Shown: positions 8,416 through 14,137 of the stretch, in pieces
Layout of the letters: every line of letters begins with the position of its first letter
Position numbering within the stretch: position 1 is the stretch's first letter
Assembly: GCA_029933635.1 (NCBI GenBank)
Contig: JAOZNS010000048.1
Coordinates: forward strand, 1 to 14,137
Source of the DNA: Candidatus Zixiibacteriota bacterium
Lineage (GTDB): Bacteria; Zixibacteria; MSB-5A5; SM1-73
Reading direction: 5' to 3'
DNA: 14,137 nt
The notes under the pieces: model-generated
What the model was told of the DNA's origin: nothing
Database searches by the model: none
What the model saw: only the letters and a program-made list of their open reading frames with translations
Program-made: the position numbers and the translations under genes

Positions 8416-8441
8416 TTTGTATCATTTGTTACAACGATCAG

Positions 8442-8468
8442 TTTATATTTCTTCTTCGAACTTGTCAA
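8442..8468 (-). promoter_or_regulatory. Candidate promoter of the glycosyltransferase gene
   Basis: On the minus strand TTGACA (8468-8463) and TATAAA (8447-8442) are separated by 15 bases, two shorter than the sigma-70 optimum. Transcription would start near 8435, about 20 bases before the ATG at 8415. The -35 box lies within ACTTGACAAGT, a small palindrome that could bind a regulator. Confidence 0.45.
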
Positions 8469-8697
8469 GTAAATAGGTGACCGATCTGTAGAGTGGCGAG
8501 GTGTTTTTGTGGATATTTCAAGGGAGTTTATGGTCCACTTCGGAGGATGGGGGGGAAAATCCTCGCCTTTGGTATGATCAGGGCAGGTGAGGCTTCCGGC
8601 TCCGCAGAAACAGGCGGGCACAGAGAGCCGACCCACCAGCTTCTGTAAAATGAGGCATGATTTAAATTCCCCTTTAGTAAGGGGTGGAAAAGGGATT

Positions 8698-8728
8698 TTG
8701 ATCCTCTCTTCTGGATGCTGAGGATCAA
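8698..8728. repeat. Inverted repeat, perfect 9-bp arms
   Basis: TTGATCCTC (8698-8706) and GAGGATCAA (8720-8728) flank a 13-base loop. There is no T-tract beside it, so it does not look like an intrinsic terminator. It sits 33 bp before family A copy 2. Confidence 0.55.
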
Positions 8729-8760
8729 TTCCCTCCTTAGAAAAGAAGCGGTGCCGCAAT

Positions 8761-8816
8761 GTAGTTGCCCGATTTATCAGGCACAACAAAAAGCGCTCAA
8801 TGAATTAGGGAACTAC
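8761..8816. repeat. Dispersed palindromic repeat family A, copy 2
   Basis: A 56-bp imperfect palindrome aligned without gaps to 3631-3686 and 13450-13505. The left arm (GTAGTTGCCCGATTTATC) is well kept; the middle and right arm are more diverged, with the right end GGGAACTAC still recognisable. Only a trace of the extension seen in the other copies remains (AATCGGG around 8830), so this looks like the most decayed copy. Confidence 0.8.
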
Positions 8817-8984
8817 GATATATTCTATAAAATCGGGTGCAGCTGATTTTTCTATTTTTGGGTCTTCTCCAGTTTAGTTGGTGGAATTTCGGATAGTGTC
8901 CGCAGGATTCAAATGAAAAGGACTTAAGATGATGGCAAATCTCAGGGGACCTCACCCCTCATTCGAGTCAAGTGACCTATCTTT

Positions 8985-9012
8985 CCCTCTCCATCCAGAT
9001 GGATGGAGAGGG
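8985..9012. repeat. Perfect 12-bp hairpin, palindromic element
   Basis: CCCTCTCCATCC (8985-8996) and GGATGGAGAGGG (9001-9012) pair perfectly around an AGAT loop. Neither strand has a T-tract after the stem, so it is more like a REP-type palindrome than an intrinsic terminator. Short GC-rich hairpins of this 'CCCTCTCC' type recur between genes in many bacterial genomes; only one copy is in this window. Confidence 0.65.
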
Positions 9013-9074
9013 GGACAAAGGGGAAGAGGTAAAAAGCATGGTTTACACCCTGGGTCAAACCAAAAGCTTATTTA

Positions 9075-9127
9075 AGGGGTTCAACTTGCAAGAGACAGAA
9101 ATTAGCAACTCTTTTGGAGAAGAGCCA
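9075..9127. repeat. Dispersed repeat family B, copy 2
   Basis: This matches 1-53 in the same orientation with 50 of 53 bases equal; the last 35 are identical. The CTCTT (9109-9113) and AAGAG (9120-9124) dyad is kept. It begins 34 bp past the stop of the flippase-like gene. Confidence 0.8.
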
Positions 9128-9144
9128 TATTTGTTTTGAAACTT

Positions 9145-9165
9145 TTGATGAATGGTCTTCATCAA
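9145..9165 (-). other. Hairpin over the stop codon of the flippase-like gene
   Basis: TTGATGA (9145-9151) and TCATCAA (9159-9165) are perfect 7-bp arms with a 7-base loop, overlapping the stop codon at 9164-9162. There is no T-run after it on the minus strand. It may help 3'-end formation or mRNA stability; function is a guess. Confidence 0.35.
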
Positions 9166-10244
9166 GATGCGGGGATATAAGCTTGTTGGGTGAGCTTTTC
9201 TGAGGGGATTTCTTTCTCTTTAAAATGCCGATTTAGGTCTTTGAAAGTAACCCATCCACCAAAGGTTACCCCCGCATAAGTGCTAAAGAATCTCCACAGG
9301 ATGGCAAATATGGGAAGATAGCCGGTTGGAACGATGGTGGACATAAGAGAGACCGAGCTAACTTCTGCAATTCCACTGGCTCCTGGGGTAGGAGAGAAGT
9401 AAAGAACAAAAAATTGGATTATCTGAAGATACATCACCTGCATGAAATTCACGTTCAGCCCCAGACCCTTTAAGATCACATAAGCTATGAGATACTTGTT
9501 GGAATAAAGCAGGATGGTCAGAAGGAAACTGATGAACAAGATCAACTTTTCCTTATGGAGGAAATGCTGCAGGTAAAATCTGAGCTGAACCACCTGATCC
9601 TTGAACTTCTCCGAGGCCCGCTTTTGTTTATCTTTGTCCCTTTTCCAGATTATCTGAGCAACCCAGAAAAAGATTTTGAATAAGAATCTGAGGGACTCCG
9701 GTTTTACCAACAGGAATACTCCCAGCAAGGAGACCAAGGAGAATACCAGAAAGCTGTATCGGATCAGATAGGCGATGCCCTTGGCGAATATCCCCCCGTC
9801 GGTGAAAAAGAAGACTACAAGAAAGGTGAGAAAGAAGAAAAACATGGAGGAGAGGAAGTTGATCACGCTGACTGATACGGCGCCGGATAGTGGAACCCCG
9901 CGCCGATTTAATATATAAAGCTGTGCCGGTCCACCACCGGTGTTGGAGGGAGTGACCGCAGCCACAAAGATGTTGGCTAAGTTTGCTTTTATACAGTCAA
10001 GCAGTCGTACCTTTTTCAAAATCTCTTTGGTGAAGAACACGTAAATGCGCAATCCCCCCAAAAAGAAATCCACTAATACCAGAAAAAGTGCCAAACACAA
10101 AAACTCAGCTTTAAACGAGTGGAAGGCTTTAAGGCTTTCGCCTGTGGTGGTGAAGAAAAACACGGTGGCAAATCCTAACACACTTAAGAGGCTAAAAAGC
10201 CTGAGACCCTTCAATATGTGTTTTTTATCAAAAGTCAAATCCAT
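9162..10244 (-). CDS. Flippase-like integral membrane protein (LPG_synthase_TM / UPF0104 family)
   Basis: A 360-residue polytopic membrane protein with about eight hydrophobic segments. It matches the lysylphosphatidylglycerol synthase transmembrane family (the MprF flippase region and AglD-like proteins) in length and in two signature segments: TPSNTGGGPAQ (98-108) and SPTPGASGIAE (284-294), both re-entrant, Gly/Pro-rich motifs typical of the family. There is no C-terminal aminoacyl-transferase domain, so it is not a full MprF. Stand-alone members are thought to move or modify polar lipids or polyprenyl glycolipids; the substrate here is unknown. The start codon lies inside the 3' end of the radical SAM gene (17-bp overlap in another frame), with no clear ribosome site of its own, which points to translational coupling and a shared pathway. 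Confidence 0.88.
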   Translation of the reverse strand: MDLTFDKKHILKGLRLFSLLSVLGFATVFFFTTTGESLKAFHSFKAEFLCLALFLVLVDFFLGGLRIYVFFTKEILKKVRLLDCIKANLANIFVAAVTPSNTGGGPAQLYILNRRGVPLSGAVSVSVINFLSSMFFFFLTFLVVFFFTDGGIFAKGIAYLIRYSFLVFSLVSLLGVFLLVKPESLRFLFKIFFWVAQIIWKRDKDKQKRASEKFKDQVVQLRFYLQHFLHKEKLILFISFLLTILLYSNKYLIAYVILKGLGLNVNFMQVMYLQIIQFFVLYFSPTPGASGIAEVSSVSLMSTIVPTGYLPIFAILWRFFSTYAGVTFGGWVTFKDLNRHFKEKEIPSEKLTQQAYIPAS

Positions 10245-11268
10245 TTCTGTGTCCGTCTATTGAAATGATTCTGCTCAAGGTGTTTTTGATCCCTTTCCAG
10301 GTATAGAAACACTCCACCTCCCCTCTGCAACCGTACCAGCAAGCCTTGCATCTGTTTTTCCTTTGTTTCTGAAGAAGTGCATTTTTTAAATCGTCAATTT
10401 CTATGGTCTTGATATTCCCCACCGGGTTTCTGAGATCCTCAACGCATTTGGCTATGTCTCCCTTTTGGTCGATATTGAAAAACAGTCTTCCCGCCTGGCA
10501 GTTGTCGATTCCCTCTTGGAAGAACTGATCATACCTTCTTAAGTATTCTTCGCTGGATTTGAAGTTGGGATATTTTCTTTTGAGTTTAAGAAGGTGGTCG
10601 GAGACATCCTGGGTGATGATGTGGTTGTGGCTTATACCATCGGGATTACCCTCGGTTTTTATATGGGCATAGGGCTGAAGGGTAAACTCCGCCCCCAGCC
10701 TTTTTGCCAGAATTAAAAGCTTCTCGATTTGGTCTATGTTTTCTCTAAGGAGAACTGCAGAGATGTTTACCTTTTGAAGTTTGTTCGTCCTTGCCTGAAC
10801 GAAGTATTTAACCGCATCGACTGCTCTTTTGAAGGCACCTTCTTTTCCTCGGTTTTCGTCGTGTTTCTTCTCGTCAGCAAAATCTATCGAAATCACCGCC
10901 CCAAAAAGTCCCGATCGAAAAAGTCTTTTAGCCACCTCCGGCGTTACCAGCCATCCGTTGGTGGTAACAAAAGGAAGATGATGAACGGAGACAGCTTCAA
11001 CTATTTCAGGCAGATCTTTCCGGATGAAAGGTTCCCCCCCTGCCAGCGAGACGAACATCGGTCCGATCTTTCTTAGCTTCCTTGCACCGTGGGCGAAATC
11101 CGAGACGGAAAGCTCCTGGTCTTTTGTGGCCTTCATCCTCCAGTAACCACAGAAGGAACAACGAAAATTGCATCGGTAGGTTACCTGCCAGGAGCAATAT
11201 AACAGAGTTTTTGACAAATAGGAAAAGGCTAAGTCGAAAGTCTTTTTGTAAAATTCAGAGCGGGTCAC
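10228..11268 (-). CDS. Radical SAM enzyme with SPASM-like C-terminal cysteines
   Basis: A 346-residue protein. The radical SAM cluster motif CxxxCxxC is Cys33, Cys37 and Cys40 (CNFRCSFCGYW). The SAM-binding GGEP is at 77-80 and later strands such as VTTNG (101-105) and VISIDFAD (125-132) follow the family order. The C-terminal part has Cys257, Cys275, Cys307, Cys310, Cys314 and Cys320, a spacing like SPASM or twitch domains that bind extra Fe-S clusters. Such enzymes modify peptides, sugars, cofactors or lipids; the substrate cannot be named. No short precursor peptide gene is evident next to it, which weakens a peptide-maturation role. The start is GTG at 11268, with AAGGAAA six bases upstream. 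It overlaps the flippase-like gene by 17 bp, so the two form a tight transcription unit; a lipid or glycolipid substrate is plausible by context only. Confidence 0.92.
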   Translation of the reverse strand: MTRSEFYKKTFDLAFSYLSKTLLYCSWQVTYRCNFRCSFCGYWRMKATKDQELSVSDFAHGARKLRKIGPMFVSLAGGEPFIRKDLPEIVEAVSVHHLPFVTTNGWLVTPEVAKRLFRSGLFGAVISIDFADEKKHDENRGKEGAFKRAVDAVKYFVQARTNKLQKVNISAVLLRENIDQIEKLLILAKRLGAEFTLQPYAHIKTEGNPDGISHNHIITQDVSDHLLKLKRKYPNFKSSEEYLRRYDQFFQEGIDNCQAGRLFFNIDQKGDIAKCVEDLRNPVGNIKTIEIDDLKNALLQKQRKNRCKACWYGCRGEVECFYTWKGIKNTLSRIISIDGHRNGFDF

Positions 11269-11323
11269 AAGAAATTTCCTTGGCCAGTTTTAGATTCCAA
11301 TTCTGCACTTTTTTTCTTCAGAA

Positions 11324-11352
11324 AAGAAAGAGGATCAACTCACAGTTGTCAA
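11324..11352 (-). promoter_or_regulatory. Weak promoter candidate for the radical SAM / flippase-like pair
   Basis: On the minus strand a perfect TTGACA (11352-11347) is followed after 17 bases by TTTCTT (11329-11324), a poor -10 box. It lies about 55 bases before the GTG. The 219-bp gap separating this pair from the CLC gene makes an own promoter likely, but this particular one is uncertain. Confidence 0.25.
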
Positions 11353-11487
11353 GTGAAAAATAGAGGGAAGCTGTGATGTCTGCTAAAGAATATACATGTA
11401 GCTCACCTCTCAATTGATGAAGATATCAGGGTTAAACCCGCGAAAGAAGCGATGCAGGAAAAGTGGTTCACAAATCATCGGATAAAG

Positions 11488-13263
11488 TTAGGTCCCTTTC
11501 AAAACTTCCTGCTCTAAAAGTCTTTTTTTGTAGAAGGAGATGATATCTGATTTTTTCAGGATGCCCAGAAGTTTTTTGGGATTGTGCTTATCCACCACCG
11601 GCAGCCCGTCGTAATCCCGCACCTCAAATTTTGAAAGGGCTGAACCCAAGTTTTCATCCGGGGTGATGGTGGGTGCATTGATTGACATGATATCTTCAAC
11701 GATCACCAGATTCTCCAGCATCCTTTTGGTCATCACCGATCGTATATCCTGCAGAGTTAGGATCCCTTCCAGCTCACCTCTTCGATTCAGAACCGGAAAC
11801 ATATTCTCTCGGCTCTGCTCCACAAATTGTAAAAGCTTAGACAGGGGCATGTCTTGGGGAAGAGCTTGCCAGGTGGTGCTCATCACCTCCTGAACCGATA
11901 TGCCTTCTAAAAGCGTTCTGTCCTTTCCGGCCTTCAGGGTTATGCCCCTGCGGCTTAACTTCAAGGTATAAATTGACTCTCGATGCAATCGGTTAGAAAG
12001 AAGGGTGCTTATCACCGAGGCTAACATCAAGGGGAGGATGATTCTATAGTCGCCGGTCATCTCAAAAATGATCAGCATGGCGGTGATGGGCGCATGGGTG
12101 GTTCCTGCAACCAAGGCACTCATTCCCACCAAGGCATATGCACCTGGGGTGGCAGTAATTTGAGGAAAGGCGAGATGAACCAAGTTGCCAAAAAATCCTC
12201 CTAACATAGCACCCATGAAAAGCGATGGCGCAAAGATTCCTCCAGACCCCCCGGAACCTAAGGTTAAAGAGGTAGCAATAATTTTTAAAAATACCAGCAA
12301 AATCAAAAGCCAAATTACCATCTGCTCGTGCAAGGCCGCACCTATAGCCTCGTAGCCCACGCCAAAAAGTTGAGGATAGAAGACCCCGATTATTCCCAAC
12401 ATCAATCCTCCCAAGAGGGGTTTCAAAAGATCATTTATTCTCCAAGCCTCAAAGATGTCTTCGAATTTATATAAGGTTTTGATGAACAGAACGGAGAAAA
12501 AACCGGCTAACAATCCCAGTCCCATGTACATGGGCATCTCCCATACACTCACCAAATCATAGTGGGGGACCAGAAATGCGGGATAGTTTCCTAAAAACGC
12601 CCGAGAGATGATCGTGGCTACTACCGAAGAGAGGATCACCGGGCTGAACGCATAGATGGTGAAGTCACCTAAAATGATCTCTAAAGCGAAGAGAACGCCA
12701 GCTATAGGGGCATTGAAGGTTGCCGATATTCCCGCCGCAGCTCCACAGCCCACCAGTATCTTCACCCTTTCTCCTGACATCTTGAACATTTGCCCGACCG
12801 TGGATCCAAGAGCAGAACCTATTTGGACGATTGGTCCCTCCCTCCCAGCTGAGCCGCCGGAACCGATGCATACCGACGAGGCGATGGATTTTGCCAAGGC
12901 GATGAGAGGACGAATGATTCCTCCTCTCAAGGCCACTGCCAACATCACCTCGGGCACTCCGTGTCCCCGAGCCTCTTTGGCTAAGCGATAGGTGATGGGG
13001 GCAACCAAAAGACCCCCAGCCGCAGGTATCAATGGGATCAGGATCTTGGGGTGCGAGGTTATCTGAGAGAAAAGCAGTGTGCCGTAGTCAAAGAAAAGTG
13101 TATGGAAGGCGCCGATGAGCCACCGAAAAATCACAGCACCGAAGCCACCACCTACACCCACCACCACTGAGAGGATGATTAAAACCCGTTGTTCGTAAAG
13201 CTTGAAACTGTCAATGGACTTGTGAAACCAAGCAGCTACCTTTGCACCAACCTCATTTAGCAT
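11488..13263 (-). CDS. CLC-family chloride channel or transporter with two CBS domains
   Basis: A 591-residue protein (from the ATG): CLC membrane domain to about 440, then two CBS domains (about 456-512 and 521-580) that usually sense adenine nucleotides. The gating glutamate is present in GREGP (Glu142, equivalent to E. coli ClcA Glu148), as are GGIFAP (341-346) and the pore tyrosine (Tyr432, like Tyr445). Two positions differ from E. coli ClcA. The GSGIP motif reads GHGVP (100-104), so the ion-coordinating Ser107 is a His. The residue matching the internal proton glutamate Glu203 is Ile196, after FALE. Loss of that glutamate is typical of CLC channels and argues against a classic 2 Cl-/H+ exchanger. 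A TTG nine bases upstream is an alternative start; neither start has a Shine-Dalgarno. It lies 374 bp from the LptD-like gene, separated by a family A repeat, so it is probably its own unit. Confidence 0.93.
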   Translation of the reverse strand: MLNEVGAKVAAWFHKSIDSFKLYEQRVLIILSVVVGVGGGFGAVIFRWLIGAFHTLFFDYGTLLFSQITSHPKILIPLIPAAGGLLVAPITYRLAKEARGHGVPEVMLAVALRGGIIRPLIALAKSIASSVCIGSGGSAGREGPIVQIGSALGSTVGQMFKMSGERVKILVGCGAAAGISATFNAPIAGVLFALEIILGDFTIYAFSPVILSSVVATIISRAFLGNYPAFLVPHYDLVSVWEMPMYMGLGLLAGFFSVLFIKTLYKFEDIFEAWRINDLLKPLLGGLMLGIIGVFYPQLFGVGYEAIGAALHEQMVIWLLILLVFLKIIATSLTLGSGGSGGIFAPSLFMGAMLGGFFGNLVHLAFPQITATPGAYALVGMSALVAGTTHAPITAMLIIFEMTGDYRIILPLMLASVISTLLSNRLHRESIYTLKLSRRGITLKAGKDRTLLEGISVQEVMSTTWQALPQDMPLSKLLQFVEQSRENMFPVLNRRGELEGILTLQDIRSVMTKRMLENLVIVEDIMSINAPTITPDENLGSALSKFEVRDYDGLPVVDKHNPKKLLGILKKSDIISFYKKRLLEQEVLKGT

Positions 13264-13270
13264 ATTTGGC

Positions 13271-13298
13271 AAAATAAAAAATTTTTCTGAATATGCAA
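13271..13298 (-). promoter_or_regulatory. Possible promoter for a leaderless CLC transcript
   Basis: On the minus strand TTGCAT (13298-13293) and TATTTT (13276-13271) are 16 bases apart, and the ATG begins seven bases after the second box. If used, the message would start at or next to the start codon, which would fit the missing ribosome site. The region is AT-rich, so chance is quite possible. Confidence 0.22.
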
Positions 13299-13449
13299 GT
13301 AAACATTAAACTGATTTGGGTTCACTGATGCGGTATGATAAATTGGAGGCAAGCTTTTCTATCTTTTTCCGCAAGTTCCGCATAGGCAAACCCTTGATGA
13401 ATCGGGCATACGATATATTCTTTTCCATAAGGAGGCTGTGTCGAACGAT

Positions 13450-13537
13450 GTAGTTGCCTGATTTATCAGGCACAACGAAGATGGCCCGATGAATCGGGCA
13501 ACTACGGCGTATAACGTGTTGCATCGGGATTTTGCAA
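13450..13537. repeat. Dispersed palindromic repeat family A, copy 3, with extension
   Basis: The best-preserved copy. In the 56-bp core (13450-13505) the first 18 bases pair with the last 18 at 16 positions. The extension 13506-13537 aligns with 3687-3717 of copy 1, ending in a shared ATCGGGATTTTG. It lies in the 374-bp gap between the CLC gene and the LptD-like gene, where nothing else but a weak promoter candidate is seen. Confidence 0.85.
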
Positions 13538-13637
13538 CCTCTTTGCGGAACTCAGTCTCATCTGAATATGGAATCAGGAAAACAATTTCCGGACTCAACC
13601 TAACAGCTCTTATGGAGAGGACCTTTTCCCGATAACT

Positions 13638-14137
13638 TTAAAAGAACATCTCTCTTAAACCACCCCGGCTTTTCTCAATTTTAATCTCTGGCAGGGCTTT
13701 AATGTTGATGCGGAAATAGTAGCCTTTTCTATATCCGGTGGCGATCCAGGTGAACCTTCCCTCCCAACAATGCATATCCCGGTAAAATTCGAAGGTCTGC
13801 TCGGTGATTTTCCTTTCGGTAAAGTCGTATCTGGCATGGTAATTCAAAAGCCATTTTGGGGTGAAGGGTAGACGCAAGGAAAAGGTGATCCAGTGAGTTT
13901 TGCTCCCCCCTCTTGTCTGGCTGAATCTATGACTAATGTTTATGCTCCAGGATTGAGTTACCGTCTTCAGAGAGCCTTCTGTATTTCGGTTCTCTTTTTT
14001 CGATGATGCCGTTTGGCCAAAGGTTTCTTTTTTAGCCTCCTTTGTTCCTACTATTTTTTCCTCCCAGCTTCCGTGGAGATTGATGCGGTTATCCAGGCTG
14101 AAGGATAGCCAACGGGGCGAGAGCAGATTCAATCTGT
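13638..14137 (-). CDS. lptD: C-terminal end of an LptD-like outer-membrane protein (partial)
   Basis: The frame is open through the right edge of the window, so only the last 166 or so codons are seen; the start is outside. The sequence alternates short polar and aromatic stretches, as in transmembrane beta strands of an outer-membrane barrel. It ends with a block, RDMHCWEGRFTWIATGYRKG followed by a YYFRINIKALPEIKIEK stretch. That block resembles the conserved C-terminus of LptD (LPS-assembly) proteins in Bacteroidota-like lineages, where a 'RDLHCWE' motif precedes the last strands. LptD inserts LPS into the outer leaflet. The visible part lacks the N-terminal OstA domain, so another large barrel cannot be excluded. 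The stop is at 13638, and no clear terminator follows on the minus strand. Confidence 0.62.
   Translation of the reverse strand, partial: RLNLLSPRWLSFSLDNRINLHGSWEEKIVGTKEAKKETFGQTASSKKENRNTEGSLKTVTQSWSINISHRFSQTRGGSKTHWITFSLRLPFTPKWLLNYHARYDFTERKITEQTFEFYRDMHCWEGRFTWIATGYRKGYYFRINIKALPEIKIEKSRGGLREMFF

Larger units (their letters stand above)
8469..9074. other. Repeat-rich intergenic stretch without a gene
   Basis: This part of the gap between the flippase-like and glycosyltransferase genes holds repeats and hairpins instead of coding sequence. In order: GAGGAT (8543-8548) with ATCCTC (8559-8564); CCCCTT-TAGT-AAGGGG (8669-8684); TTGATCCTC (8698-8706) with GAGGATCAA (8720-8728); family A copy 2; and a long hairpin at 8985-9012. 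Frames that stay open here translate the repeats themselves and have no protein-like character. Confidence 0.7.

Noticed and set aside
8400..8789. Open frame of 129 codons on the minus strand
   Set aside because: It translates family A copy 2 and the CCCCTT/AAGGGG hairpin, has no domain pattern, and overlaps the start of the glycosyltransferase.
8985..9012. Intrinsic terminator
   Set aside because: The stem is perfect, but no T-tract follows on either strand, and the nearest gene end is 150 bp away.
1..9127. Composite transposon bounded by the family B repeats
   Set aside because: The repeats are only 53 bp, carry no transposase and no terminal inverted repeats, and no target duplication can be seen.
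3631..13537. CRISPR array made of the family A copies
   Set aside because: Only three copies, thousands of bases apart, with genes between them; no regular spacers and no cas genes.

Overview
The window looks like a chromosomal segment of an uncultured diderm bacterium with moderate GC. A diderm envelope is suggested by a lipoprotein with a clear lipobox, exported beta-helix and CapA-type domains, and a C-terminal fragment that resembles the outer-membrane LPS-assembly protein LptD. The style (short dispersed palindromic repeats between genes, Ig-like lipoproteins, TPR-fused membrane glycosyltransferases) is what I associate with candidate phyla around the FCB/WOR-3/Zixibacteria lineages. That placement is an impression; no rRNA or ribosomal marker is present to test it. 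No plasmid, phage, transposase, CRISPR or tRNA signature was seen.

Layout. Positions 1-471 hold a repeat copy (1-53), a strong intrinsic terminator for a plus-strand gene lying left of the window (79-107), and a non-coding leader. Two plus-strand genes follow: a lipoprotein of six Ig-like (Big_1-type) domains (472-2568) with its own terminator, and a metallo-beta-lactamase-fold hydrolase (2815-3603). From 3811 to the right end all genes are on the minus strand. In transcription order they are: the 3' end of an LptD-like gene (13638 to beyond 14137), a CBS-domain CLC chloride channel/transporter (11488-13263), a radical SAM/SPASM-like enzyme overlapping a flippase-like membrane protein (10228-11268 and 9162-10244), a PMT-type membrane glycosyltransferase with eight TPRs (6091-8415), and an exported beta-helix protein fused to a CapA-type phosphoesterase domain (3811-5937).

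How the genes may work together. The glycosyltransferase, the beta-helix/CapA protein and the flippase-like protein all point to the cell envelope or surface polysaccharide. The overlapping radical SAM and flippase-like genes are almost certainly co-transcribed, and the glycosyltransferase and beta-helix/CapA genes may be. The CLC protein and the hydrolase appear to be housekeeping neighbours with no obvious link.

Non-coding structure. Two dispersed repeat families are visible. Family A is a 56-bp imperfect palindrome at 3631-3686, 8761-8816 and 13450-13505, all in the same orientation and of the same length; two copies carry a shared downstream extension. Family B is a 53-bp direct repeat at 1-53 and 9075-9127. 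The 746-bp gap 8416-9161 is a dense patch of such elements and hairpins with no convincing gene. The most unusual coding feature is the beta-helix/CapA fusion. I did not find strong evidence for a wholly new multi-gene system.
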